Under the pieces are notes generated by a model. It worked only from the letters and a program-made list of their open reading frames with translations. It was not told where the DNA came from and made no database searches. 64,000 nt of DNA from Pleodorina starrii (Eukaryota > Chlorophyta > Chlorophyceae > Chlamydomonadales > Volvocaceae): contig BRXU01000005.1 of the NCBI GenBank assembly GCA_030267565.1, positions 3,909,501 to 3,973,500 on the forward strand. Reading direction: 5' to 3'. Made by a program: the position numbers and the translations under genes. Of this stretch, positions 34,019-64,000 are shown piece after piece. How positions within the stretch are numbered: the first letter of the stretch is position 1; each line of letters begins with the position of its first letter.

Positions 34019-35808
34019 TGTAGCAGTCTTAGTTGCTAAAGGCCACTCGAGTTGTTTGTGCAGGTGTAGCTTAGGAATCGACGATTACAAGGGGGACCGG
34101 TTTTCACACCGGTCGCTAGCCGTACAGGCTAGACAGACTGTCCATCCTACCCCAGGGGCACCCGCAAAAGGATGCCAACAGCAAAGCCACCAAGGCCCAT
34201 CAGCACCAAGCCCGCACGACGCACGAAGCGTGAAAGAGTCAAGGAGCGCCGACCATGCTCCTGGAGAACACCACACAAGTAGCTCCCAACCGAGCACCTG
34301 GACAGGAAGCGCCAACCATGCTCCTGGAAAACAACACGAAAGTAGCTCCCAACCGAGCACCTGGACAGGAAGCGCCTACCATGCTCCTGGAAAACAACAC
34401 GCAAGTAGCTCCCAACCGAGCACCTGGACAGGAAGCGCCGACCATGCTCCTGGAAAACAACACACAAGTAGCTCCCAACCGAGCCCCTGGGCAGGTAGCG
34501 CCTACCAAGCTCCTGGTCCATCGCAAGGGTGCAGCCGAATCCGCACCCCGAGTCACACCATGACAGCGCGACTTGGCAGAAAGTCTGGCCCTTGTAATTC
34601 CGCATCCTGTTTTATAGCGAACGCCCCCTAGTGGGACGCGGCAGCACGGGCTGCAAAAGAGAAGGCCGCACGGGCGGACCCTCCTACCACGCGTTCAAGA
34701 CGCAACCCAAGCGTCAACGACGCAACCCGCTGTCCGAGCGAGAAGGCAAACCCAAACGATAGCGAATTAGCCTGCTGCCCAACGTAGGCAGCCGGCGAGC
34801 CGCGCGCCGCCATCCCGAAGCATCATCATCGCAAGCGCTCCTACAACGGCCGCCCCGGCGGCCGCATAAGCTGGGCCCCAACAGCTTGCAGAAGTACATG
34901 CAGACGACGAAGCTCCACAGGCGACGAGCAGAACACCAGAAGCCCAGCGAGCAGAAGGTCGTCCACCATCGAGTCGGAGACGCCGACCAGCCGGAGACAG
35001 CGAGAAAACGCCGAATCAACTCCTCAACGAGAAGCCAACTGGCAGGCTGAACGGCCCGAAAGCCGCGGTCGCTGCGAAGCGCCCATCCCACCCAGAATCC
35101 CACAAAGGGAAGACAAAAATTGGTCACATGGTAGGAACCTATGTGTAGCTTAGGCTCTTATAGCCTAGCCGCACTGTCGTACAGCTGCTACACTCTCCCC
35201 CCTTTGAAGGGAGACCGTCCCGGCTCCCGTGTTATTGGGATCCGAGCCTGTGTGCTCACCATTACCTACCCCTACCATGCTCCTCAGAGAACCTGAGGTA
35301 TGGTCCTAGAGCGTCTCTGGACTCCTACAGATAGCCCTTTCGGTTCGGAGTTTTTCGAGCACAAGCCTGTTTTATTCGGACTGCTTGTGTGGAGATCTGA
35401 AGTTTGGGCGGGCCCACTAGCCCAGGGGCCAGTGCGGGCCGCGAGATCCGAACTGGAGACCCCAGTGGGTCGGATCACTGCCGGCGGTACTTACGTTTCG
35501 CACCAGCCGCGATATTTGTGCTCACGCTGCACACTTTGTCAGCGGGCACACCGGTCGTTGCCGGTTTATACCAGGCGTAGGTCGTGACTACCTCTGGCAC
35601 AGTTCGAATTGACGTCACAGTCCGGACGTTGACGGCTCTGTGAGAATGATTTGTAAGCTCTGTGAGACTCGATCTTCAGACCTCAGGAATTTATTCCTGA
35701 TGCTCGATACCAATGTAGCAGTCTTAGTTGCTAAAGGCCACTCGAGTTGTTTGTGCAGGTGTAGCTTAGGCTCTTATAGCCTAGCCGCACTGTCGTACAG
35801 CTGCTACA
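34019..35808. mobile_element. Non-autonomous element with split repeats A...B...AB
   Basis: A 57-bp block A (TGTAGCAGTCTTAGTTGC..., 34019-34075) recurs at 35714-35770. A 50-bp block B (GTGTAGCTTAGGCTCTTATA..., 35143-35192) recurs at 35759-35808. In the right copy A and B are joined and share GTGTAGCTTAGG. This A1-B1-A2B2 arrangement resembles the split direct repeats of PAT/Ngaro-type tyrosine-recombinase retrotransposons, although B1 and A2 are 520 bp apart here. There is no recombinase or reverse transcriptase inside. It starts 67 bp after the previous element ends. Confidence 0.55.
34250..34520. repeat. 63-bp minisatellite, open in three frames
   Basis: Copies start at 34255, 34318, 34381, 34444 and (variant) 34507 with exactly 63-bp spacing. 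The shared core includes ATGCTCCTGGAAAACAACAC and AGCTCCCAACCGAGC. Because 63 is a multiple of three, several frames stay open across it, giving 21-residue repeats on both strands (for example NNTQVAPNRAPGQEAPT or STWTGSAYHAPGKQH). Confidence 0.95.
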
Positions 35809-37164
35809 GTAGACATGTGTCGGGGAGTTTTATTTACCATAAATACATGCAGTTTGTAATAATCTCCGTAACGTCGCTTCATTCGTCTGTAATTTAGAGG
35901 CTGAATTATAGTCGGTATAGGGCGTTATAAGGCGGCGTGGAATGTACGTCCGTCCGGATGAACAGGTTGGCTGCTGTCCACTCAACAATATTCCCACCCC
36001 GCATCCTATCCTGTGGACTTGGGAGCGGTAGGTAGGCGTGCTCCTGCCGTACAGCCCCACCCAGGACGGCGGCGCTCTGACCGCCCCTGCCGCCACCGCC
36101 GCTCGGGGCTGCTGGCAAGGTACCGTAACTAAGCGGGGCAGGAGGGCCGAGCCGGAGGCAGGGAGCGACACGACACACCGGGCGGGCGGTTGGGGGGTCA
36201 ACAAGGCGGGAACGGGCAGTGGAAAAGTGTTGGGCCGGTGGTGGCATTGCGGCCCCCAGCCCCGGGAAGCATCGGTAAGGTAAGCGCCGCCGACAGTTTG
36301 GGGCACACATGTCCCGCGCGCACCATACGTCCATGCACATTCTAGGTGTCAGCTTTATCGCGCCGTACAAAGGAGCGGCGGTGTTCGCGCCGCCGCCGGT
36401 AGTGTCATGGAGGAGCCGTCGTTCCCTTTTTGGCAAGCAACATCCGCTACACACAGTTACACTCATCTTTTACAATCACGCACAAATAGTACAGCAGCCC
36501 GGCACACCAGTCACGGCTGGCTTCCGGCTCCACGGGACATCCAGCAGTTAGAGGCGCGCACGTCTCGCACACACCACACACCCATGCGCAGTCTCGTTCT
36601 GTTTGATGCACCGTACTGAAGCACGGCAGCACCTGCACCGTCGCTCTATCGGGGCCGGCATCTGCCGCTACCATGTTCCCGCCATCCCAATAATCGGTTT
36701 CAGCCCATCCGTGCTCCATGCGAGCATGCTACACATCGCCCCTTTCCCATTTACTGCACCGATCTGGGGCAATATCCCCGCCAGAATACTTGTTGGAGTA
36801 GCGGCCTTCCCTCGTTCCGCACGCGGCTTCACCCATGTCACCGCAGCCGTCGATCAGATTCACCTTTTGCCCCTGCTGCATCCAAACTTCACCGCCATAT
36901 ACCGGATCTCGCTAGTTACTTCTCTACGGTTTCGTCACGGCTGCCGCCAGCCCCGCCAGCACCTTCTCACGCTCGCGCTTGTTGTTCTGTATGTGGAGGA
37001 AAGGGGATGCGGGTTTGAGGTTGGTCAGTGGGGACATTTGTATGTTGAGCGACACAGTTGACGCTTCATAGAGGCGCAAGGGCGGCGGCCGCCCAGGGGG
37101 TAGTGAGGAATGATAGTCCAAACCCTCGCGGCAACCGCAATGATGCCCCGGTCTGCGCTTACCT
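35809..37164. other. Intergenic, no gene recognised
   Basis: Several overlapping ORFs on both strands, none with recognisable motifs. It may include the 3' flank of the minus-strand gene ending at 37165. Confidence 0.4.
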
Positions 37165-37986
37165 TCAGAAAAAATCGAAACCCTTGGCCGCATCAGCATT
37201 GGGCTCCGCGGCTTGCGCGCGGGCAGCCTCAAGTTCCAATACCTTCCTTGCTGCCTTTAGCAGCACCGGCCGGCACGGCTCCAAGTCACTCGGAAAGGTA
37301 ACAGACTGCAGCTCCTCGAGCGTAAACTTGTGATAAAATGCTTGGACGCCATCAGCCGCAAGCGCTTTCAGCCGCTGCCACTCGGGGAGCGAGAGTCCGA
37401 GGCGCACAACGGCTGCGCCAAACTTGGCGGCCAGTGGGCGGGCATCAATCTTGCGGGCCTGAAACGCGCGGTACTCGTCTCTCATGGCTGCTTGAAAGCT
37501 AGACAGCGTTGGAAAGCGCTCCTGCACATCGGGCTCGTGCTCGATGACGTCCCAGTAAACTTGATAGCGGAAGTCGGAAACATGGCCGCGCGTGCCGGAC
37601 AACACAATGAGCCTCCGCAGCGCTTCTGACAGCACTTTGAACTGCTGCTCCTCCAGGTCCACAACGACAGCGATAAGGCTCCCAAGCTGTCCGCAGATTT
37701 GCTCAAAGCTCGAGTGCGAGCGGCTGTGGCTGCTTCGAAGATCCTCAAGCCTTTCTATACACTTAAGTAGACTGGCGTCGCCGGGATTCGTCGAGCGGCC
37801 CAGTTGCTGCAGCAGCTGAATGGCAATGGGAAGCTCGCTCATAATCTCTGTGGCCGCTAGGTCGTACGAATCGAGATCATCTTTAAGCGTATTTGCTTTC
37901 TCGGCGGTCTGCTGTTGAAGCGTCCGAACGCGTCCGAGAAGCTCTTGGCGCTTCCTGTGCAAATTCTGCAACTGCAGGGTGTCCAT
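37165..37986 (-). CDS. Hypothetical coiled-coil protein, intronless
   Basis: A 273-residue ORF with balanced, protein-like composition, unlike the surrounding shadow ORFs. The N-terminal 60 residues (LQNLHRKRQELLGRVRTLQQ, then EKANTLKDDLDSYDLAATEI) and residues about 75-130 have heptad-like Leu/Ile spacing typical of coiled coils. The C-terminal half (SLSSFQAAMRDEYRAFQARK-like, then LPEWQRLKALAADGVQAFYH) is helical, and the protein ends in KGFDFF. No signal peptide, membrane segment or catalytic motif is seen. The ATG at 37986 is the first in frame. I do not recognise the family, and further exons cannot be excluded. Confidence 0.7.
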   Translation of the reverse strand: MDTLQLQNLHRKRQELLGRVRTLQQQTAEKANTLKDDLDSYDLAATEIMSELPIAIQLLQQLGRSTNPGDASLLKCIERLEDLRSSHSRSHSSFEQICGQLGSLIAVVVDLEEQQFKVLSEALRRLIVLSGTRGHVSDFRYQVYWDVIEHEPDVQERFPTLSSFQAAMRDEYRAFQARKIDARPLAAKFGAAVVRLGLSLPEWQRLKALAADGVQAFYHKFTLEELQSVTFPSDLEPCRPVLLKAARKVLELEAARAQAAEPNADAAKGFDFF

Positions 37987-39214
37987 GGAGCTAAGCTATG
38001 AGGTGCATGCAAATGAGAATCCAGAACGTGTCAGGAATTCTGGAAGCTCTTGATGGGTGTTACAACCCTCAGCGATGTCGTACGGTTCCAACGAACCATT
38101 CCAACGGATGCGGCTACCGTTAGGTGGCCTGAAACTCTGGTAGTTAGGACGAGCATTACGGACAGGGGAAGGGGGTGTATGATGACTGGGTTTATGACCG
38201 AGAAGACGCTTTATGACTGGGCCTTTCCCCGAGTGGGACAGGACCGTTAAGCAAAGACCTGACAGTGCCTATGCATGTAGGAGCCTTTGACCTTCCGGCA
38301 GTGATGCCCACGTCCCAACCTCTGCAATTGCCGCAGCTCCGCTACACATGCATCCTACCCCCATCGTGCGGTTCAACCGCCTCGCTCCCTCACACAATGC
38401 CCGTCCTGTCGCCACGTCTGTCGGCTGCACACATCGACGAGAAGGGTGCGTTGGTGGCCGGTTCACCGCACAGTCTATCTGGCATACATGCACCCGAGCG
38501 AAACTGGCGCAAGTCACACAGCGCCCGCTCGCGGGTCTGACAATTCCCACCCCGGACCACAAACAAGCTGGGTGGATCGGCTTCCTCGACTGTGACAGGC
38601 ATTCATTCAAAGGGTGGTTCTTAGTATCCTGACCTTCGGGGGGACGGAGGGTTGGAGGGTGATGCGCCCAGCAGCAAATGTCGTCCGTGCAATTAAGCAA
38701 CCGGTTTGTACGAATTTAGTAAGGGGCCCCGCCCTTTTCCGGCTTGAGGGAAGCCGACAAAGCCCCTGTTGCCTTTCCATAAGATACCGGCTACCGGTAT
38801 CTGAGTGTCGGGACACTTCTAGCTGCAGGCAAGTGCTCACACGTGAAAGTTCGGGTTTATTTGCGGCTAGGATTCGAGGCGTACGTTAAGTATATATGAA
38901 ACAAAACGTGCGTGTTCCCCTGGTAAGGAATCAAGGGAGAAGCATCAAAAACGCTACTCAGCGGGGCAACACCAATCCCAGACGGGTATCTTCAACTATC
39001 TCAATAGCAAGCGGCGATCCGTCAAGAAGGGCAACGAAATCATAGCATCGCTCGTCTTGCTCCCTGCCTCCCTCCGTGCCGACAAAAGGGCGCGACCGAC
39101 CGACCAACCAGCAGGGCACGCACAGCTGTGCACCCCAGCGTCCACCCGTAGGCCAGCCAGGGCCATCAACGCCCCCGTGGACCCCCCGCGCAGCCCCGTT
39201 CATCTCGCACGCGC
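37987..39214. other. Intergenic, no gene recognised
   Basis: Lies between the start of the coiled-coil gene and the 3' end of the Ca2+-ATPase. It probably includes the promoter of the first and the 3' UTR of the second. No TGTAA on the minus strand was seen near the ATPase stop. Confidence 0.4.
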
Positions 39215-58413
<19,199 letters not shown>

Positions 58414-58913
58414 GATTTCAGCGCGCCCTGGGCCGCTTCCTTGCCAACTGCTTCAGGGACACCAGAGAAGAGCCTTGTTTATTATATGTACATGCTTAGT
58501 GAGCGGTACGGGCGCAACAATGATGAAAAAACGTCGATTAACTTGCCTGTAGTCAAGTTCAAGGCATCCGTCCGTTCTTAAAACCAATAGGTAGGACGTT
58601 GGCAAAGCAAGTATGTGCCATTGAGCTTACGCATGCCTAGCAGAGCTGCTCTGAGAGCTGGCAGCTGGGCCACTCGAAGTTAGTTGTGCCGTATTTAACT
58701 GACTATAAGCCCGTTTTCCCCGACTCCATGTCTTAAAGGTTTAGCTAATTCACTTTTAGTATTTTTTAAGAGATGTAATCTTACTAGACTTGGCAGCAAC
58801 AAAGGAGCGACCGAGACTAGGTCTCGGAGCAATCCGTACGGCGTGTGCGCCCTTCGCGCTGATCTCTAGGCGGCAAGCCGCAAACCTTTTTTGTTTATAG
58901 TTGTATACCCAAA
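58414..58913. promoter_or_regulatory. Divergent intergenic promoter region
   Basis: 500 bp separate the start codons of the minus-strand Ca2+-ATPase and the plus-strand P-loop gene, so the promoters must be back to back. It is less GC-rich than the flanking genes. No TATA box is assigned with confidence. Confidence 0.5.
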
Positions 58914-60222
58914 ATGCCGACCATTTACTGCATCGGTGGTGTTAGCGGTTCCGGCAAGTCCGAGCTGCGTCGAAACCATTGCCTCCTCAGCAGGCTTCAA
59001 TGTTTCGATATTGCTGATATTTATGATGACTACCCCGGCATCGGCCGTGAAGCTGCGCGATTCAGGTTGATGGAACAGTTGGAATATTTCCTTCAGGAAG
59101 AGCCCGATGAGAGCGTCGTTCTTGAAGCTTTTTTTGCACCTGGAAAGCTTCAACGGAGGGGCGTGGAGGATTTGGCAAATGAGTACGACGCGCGCGTCAG
59201 GTGCGTCGATACCCTCTCTGTAGCAGCGTGCCGTCCCTCGTGATTGCGGCCCCCGGACCCGCACGTTCAATTGTCAAATTTATGCGCATGGCATCGTCGG
59301 AAAGGCTACGTGTTCTACAAACCGGCCATAAGCGACAAAACGGAGGACGTACGGGACTCTCGGTGTACCCTGGCAAACTACGGCTTTCTAGTGTTCGTCT
59401 AAACCGTATCCCGCATTCCTATCGTTGTCCCACACCTCTCTGCCGTAGGTACATCTGGTGCGCCGCGCCTCGCGACGTGTGCTGGAACCGCGTGCTCGAC
59501 GATTCACATTTCGACAGCGACGAGCGGACCCAGGCCCGCCTGGACTTCATTCGCGAGGCGCGCGACAAGTACTTTTACAGCCGAGAGGGCGAGGAGCCGC
59601 CCGTGCTGCTAGACTGGAGCTGCCGCGACTGCGGCGACTGGCCTTGCGAGGTGTGGTTTTGGGGAGCTGCGACACCAGCGAGTAGGGCTTTACGACCGCC
59701 CACGCCTGCCCCAGCACACCACGGGGCTAGCTGCAAGCCAAACTAATGCCAAGCTGCACGTCGAGCTTATGTCGAGCTAACCACCTCCCGCTTTTAACCT
59801 GTATCAGTCGGCGTTTTCTCGCGTCCCGTCGAAACAGAGCCCCTCTTACCCCTCATTCCGCGTTGCGTTCCCTCGCCCCGGGCCGTTCTTATTACCCCTC
59901 ATTCCGCCCTTTAAGCCTACCGGTATCCCTCGACTGCCGACGGTCGTTTCTCGCCATCCATACAATCAACAGTGTCACGTTCAGTGCATCCTAACAATCC
60001 TCTTTCGCTCCTTTCGTTCCACCTTGCCCCTCGGTCCGCTAAACAACCCGTTTTGTTTCGGTGCTCTGGTGCTGTCATCAGGCTCCGGAGTGCTCCGAGT
60101 GCGGCCGCGCCGTGGACGCAGCGCAGTGCGTGGACTGCGCCGAGCGGCGGAGACAGGAGTACACATGCTCCCGCGCTTGCCGCCGCCGCTCTCGCCGCCA
60201 GGACGACTACGGCTACTACTGA
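58914..60222 (+). CDS. P-loop kinase-like protein with Cys-rich (MYND-like) tail
   Basis: A three-exon model: 58914-59200, 59449-59650 and 60082-60222. Phases fit (CAG|GTGCGT donor, GTAG acceptor; then GAG|GTGTGG to TCAG) and give 209 residues. The N-terminus has a Walker A motif GGVSGSGKSE (residues 8-17). The segments SVVLEAFFAPGKLQRRG and ARVRYIWCAAPRDVCWNRV resemble small P-loop kinases of the AAA_33/adenylate-kinase-like kind. The last 58 residues are Cys-rich: WSCRDCGDWPCE, then CSECGRAV, CVDC and EYTCSRACRR. The pattern C-x2-C-x8-C-x2-C-x9-CSxxC resembles the first part of a MYND zinc finger but lacks its final His/Cys pair. The substrate is unknown. It is not a toxin or an operon member. 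The ATG at 58914 is the first in the frame. Confidence 0.75.
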
Positions 60223-63200
60223 GCGCTGATACCGTAGGCAGATAGGCAAACCGCGTACCGACACGCAGACTGAAAACACACCAGAAGCTCTCACCGGCTG
60301 GGCGGCGGTTGATGTGATCTAGCAGGGAAGGCTTGGGCGCGGCTTCCAGCGAAAGAGATATGGGAAGAGACACAGCCACAGCCCAGGCAGGAAGTCAGAC
60401 AGGTGGGCAGACAGACACAAGTTGAGTCACAGAGACAGGATGGAGGAGGAAAGGGCGGCAGGGTAGGTGGAAGCAAGGTAGCGGCGCGAAGGGATGGCGA
60501 TCAGCAACAGATGAGAGACATAGGGCGCGGACCGCCGGGATGCGGCACCAACGGGCACTCGTATGCGCTGGTCGGGGCACTGGCGGGATCTGGTGCTGTG
60601 CCTGAAGAATGTCAGCGGCATGTGCCCGTAGCCGCTTTGTATCCGCGCTGGAAGGATATTGGCGGGCTGTCGAGGGCGGTGCTTGTCGAGGGTCGTCTTG
60701 GGTGTCTGGGCGTTGCTCCATCGGCGATTCGGCGATATCGGAGTGTCTGGGTTCGGAGTTCGGAGGCAGCAGCAGCTAGGTATCCCGTTTTCAGTTGATG
60801 GTTCGGTTGTCGTTATCGTTTTAGTTGGCTCCACACACACCGGCCGTAATTGCAGGGAGTAGCGATGTCAGCTTGCGTTAGGCAGCAGGGTTAGATTATC
60901 CGTGTAGAGGATTATCGTACTGCATTCTTTCCCCGTGTTGCAGGGCGTTCGTTGCTGGGTTGCTGGGTTTTAGCTGTACGAGCAGACGCTTTCCGCAGCC
61001 CTTTCCTAGGCGTAGCTTTTGCGAGCCGCACTGGATGTCAGGCCTTGGCGCCGCCGCCGTAGCTGGCTGCCATCGCTTTGCAGTAGGTATTACTTGCAAT
61101 GGTAGGTGGCCTTTCGCTGGATAGTGTCTTACTTCGCTGTGGCAGTGTTTCCGTGCAGTCAAAATGTGGCTGTGGAATAGGGCGTAAATCGCCGCAACAG
61201 GGTACCGTAATTTGCTTTATTTTATAGCAACTCGAAATGGTTGCAGTGCAGGAAACAGGCTGTCGTACGACTGTGTTTTGTGTATTGCGAGCGTCCCAGC
61301 AAAAAAATGCTGTTTACCAAGGTTCTTTTGTCGAGTTGGTTTGCTGGTGGTTGCGTTGAAGCGTGCGTAGCCCTTGCCTAGCTGTGCGCTTTATTATAGT
61401 CGTTGATGGTTTTTCTGGCGGCTTGGGACGCCGTTTTCACCGTCCCAATCTTGTTTTGTTCTGTCCCCGAGTCGCTCATGTCTGCTCATGCCGATGTGGC
61501 CGTTGCGGTGTCATCTTTGTTTGGGGTTTAGATCTTTTTAACGTGCTCTTTTTATGTAAGACACCAGAAACCAGCCCTAAAGACCTACCGTTTTGGCGCC
61601 CGCAACAGGTTTGTTTGTCACTGTCCGCGCCCGCAACCGTACCTGGCGGCCGCATGGCTCGGGCTGCAGGAGTACTCGTGCGGAGTTCTGGGAATGAACG
61701 CTTTTGGCCCACGCAGAAACTTGCAGTCGTTGCGGAAGATGCGCAGGCATCGCGGGCAGGCGTTGGGCTGCCGCTGCCTGCGCTCGGGTACTGAGAAGTC
61801 CCTGGCTGCTGGCTCCCAAATGAGTTCGGTTTACCGGTGATCCTTTATCTCGCACGCGTGAGGGTCGCGTGTTCGGACCATGCCCTTTTACTCGGCAGTT
61901 TTGCGAACCGCTGGTGTGTGCACCACCCGTCGGTGAGGTTGTTGGCGTTGCTTGGGCCCTTCCCGCTGGTGGTTTCTCTCTAGGCTACAACCACCCGCAC
62001 GATGAGACGCGCGGCTCCACCTCCCTCCTTAGCCGTGCGTCAAAAACGGGCAACGCTCGAGTCAAGCCCAACCCACCTGCTGCTCCCGTACAGCATCATC
62101 CGCCTCGCTAACCTAGCAGGCTTTGTTCGGTCGGCGTCAGCATGCTTGCACGGCACCCGACGCAGAGCGCCGCTGCCCTAAAACTTCTGCTTCTGCTTTT
62201 CCCGGTGTAGTACACGGACGCACGCACTCGCATCACCGGCACTGCTTGCCCGCCCCCCAAGCACCACAGCCCTACGCCAAGAGCAGTAAGGGAAGTGGGC
62301 AGCAGTGACAGCAACAACTGACCCACGGGTCACCAGCAGCGACTCGCGAGCGGCAAGCCGAGGCGCCCATTAAACCACCCAGGGTCTATCTGGAGTTCAC
62401 TGTCACAGCCACACCACACCAACGAACCGCCAGTGGCACCTGCAGCCGCGCGAACCGCTGACCGGCAGGGACCGGGGCAAGCAGCACCGCGGGCCACGCA
62501 GACGGGTGGGTGGCTGTCTGGCTGACTAGACTTTCCCGCCGTAAGGCACCTGAGCTAACGTCTTGACATCCCTAGACAGCCCACACCTAATCACCTACCC
62601 ACACAGCCGCACGGCCGCATAAACCAAAAAACGAGGCGCCCACCCCCGCGGTCGGAGCATCCGTTGCAGCCACCATTGCTCCCCAGTCCCCTCCCCTGGC
62701 CCTCTCATTTCCTGCAACACTATCTTATCTTCCCGTCTGTCTACCAACCCATACGCACGGACGCCACCGTCCCGGGTAGTGCTGATCCTGCTCACTGCTC
62801 ACTACCCCCTGCTGAAACAAAATATCTGCATCACCCGAATCACCCGAAGAGTCACACGACTCCGCAACTGCGTTGCCCGGCGGCGGCAATCAGTTCACCC
62901 TAAATCCCACGATCCGCACCCCCCCGGGTGGCGGTGTCCCCTGTGGCTCAACACACGTGACGCCCCGCTGTGCACCACTCGTGCTCGCTATCTGAAACCC
63001 CCGACTGACTCCCAAACAGTGCCGGGCGTCCAGTCCAGCGCGAATACCGGTACCATCGCATGCAGCGTGAACACCACAACCAGCCGCAACGCAGCCACCA
63101 CCACCACACCGACAACGTGCACAGCCCAAGAGAGCGCGTAGCGCCAGTGCGAGCGAGCTAGCACCGGTGCCGTCCGCATACCCCTATCCCCGGCGCGCCT

Positions 63201-64000
63201 GCACGACTTCCCCCTCCACTCCACGCCCGCGCTGGGGCTTGGGGTTTTAGGGTTTTGTTGAGTACTGCGCGAGGCGAGCCGTTGCATGGCGCCCTTGTCG
63301 CGGCGGCAGCACATCTTCCGTTCACTTCTCTTGCCCGGCTAACCACTGCTGCCCTAAAACCAACCCTAAACCCCCACCCGCCGGCCCCGGGCCCCCTGGC
63401 AGTACAAGCGCACGCTCCTCCCAGTCCACACAGGCTCCATCGATGGAGCCTTTCAGCGGCCGCCCTCCTGTCCCCTCCCCGTGATTGCCGCCTCTGAAGA
63501 ACTAAAGGCCCAAATGTAAGGCCCACATGTGCCAATCCCACGCTTGCAGGGGGATCAACGCAACCGACCCACCATCGCCACACTGCGGGACTTGACAACA
63601 CGATAAATTCCATCCACCCCACCCTTGCTTCACGCCGTTTCAAAGAAGACAAAATCGCAAGCTGTCGGCGCCCCACCGGGGGCGCATCCTCCGCGCAAAG
63701 AAGTAAACGACAAAGCCGTGGCGCCGCACCGCGCCGCGCAGTTCAAATCGGGCCCAATCCCAAGGCACTCCCCATCCTGCAACAACAGGCGCAGAACCTT
63801 CCGTCCGCGCATTCCCAGCGTCCGAGTCCTTACTCCCGATAACAAAAACACCCTGCCCAGTACCCACCCAGCCAAAGCGCCCAACGCATGTCCAGAGTCG
63901 CCCAACGCACCAGACTCGGCAAGCGCCCAACGCACCAGAGTCGCAAAAGCGCCCACAGTCGGCTACAGCGGGCCAGTACAGCGACCCGCAACCGCAACCC
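60223..64000. other. No gene recognised; GC-rich right edge
   Basis: There are many short overlapping ORFs but no conserved motif. TGTAA signals occur at 61555 and about 63515, neither close to a supported stop. A telomere-like GGTTTTAGGGTTTTG lies at about 63243-63257. GCCCAACGCACCAGA-type repeats occur at 63898-63945. Part of this may be a 3' UTR of the P-loop gene or a gene whose exons I cannot identify. Confidence 0.4.

Noticed and set aside
34250..34520. CRISPR-like regular repeat
   Set aside because: The 63-bp units are contiguous with no unique spacers, and the host is eukaryotic; it is a minisatellite.
34056..34631. 191-residue ORF with 21-residue repeats
   Set aside because: The 63-bp unit keeps several frames open on both strands, so openness is not evidence of coding; no start context or flanking domain.
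60403..60798. 131-residue plus-strand ORF after the P-loop gene
   Set aside because: No motif and no splice connection that keeps phase with the gene upstream; more likely 3' UTR or intergenic.

Overview
The window looks like nuclear DNA of a green alga of the chlorophycean/volvocine type. The support is a tandem family of gametolysin-type (peptidase M11) secreted metalloproteases with Ser-Pro/poly-Pro tails, genes with many short exons and GT-AG introns, TGTAA signals past two stop codons, short TTTTAGGG-type (telomere-like) runs, and a DIRS-type retrotransposon. The species cannot be named from the sequence. Base composition changes along the window: positions 1-36,000 are mixed and repeat-laden, while 39,000-58,000 are very GC-rich with long G- or C-homopolymer introns.

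Layout. 0.6-6.3 kb: a minus-strand DIRS-like retrotransposon (gag-like ORF, reverse transcriptase/RNase H/methyltransferase ORF in shifted frames, tyrosine recombinase) with a repeat array between gag and pol. 8.4-31.8 kb: three tandem plus-strand M11 protease genes with the same five-exon structure. Copies 1 (8617-14373) and 2 (18036-21311) are intact. Copy 3 (24030-30985) carries two frameshifts and a decayed TATA box. Two partial copies of the last exon lie at 22128-22338 (antisense) and 31469-31810. Intron 2 of copy 3 holds a CACTA element with a second small inverted-repeat element nested inside it. 31.9-35.8 kb: a 2-kb element with 164-bp terminal inverted repeats, then a 1.8-kb element with A...B...AB repeats and a 63-bp minisatellite. 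37.2-38.0 kb: an intronless minus-strand coiled-coil gene of unknown function.

39.2-58.4 kb: a minus-strand SERCA-type (P-type IIA) Ca2+-ATPase that I could assemble exon by exon (28 exons, all splice phases consistent, about 1041 residues, all catalytic and Ca2+-binding residues present). At least 15 of its 27 introns carry copies of three short repeat modules that I saw nowhere else in the window. 58.9-60.2 kb: a divergent three-exon plus-strand gene for a P-loop kinase-like protein with a Cys-rich, partly MYND-like tail. 60.2-64 kb: no gene that I can support.

How the genes relate: the proteases are secreted and probably act on the glycoprotein cell wall or extracellular matrix; the ATPase loads Ca2+ into the ER or a related store. 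Nothing in the sequence ties these functions together. The novelty lies in the repeats: the intron modules, a dispersed family with paired-base covariation between copies, and several non-autonomous transposons with clear ends.
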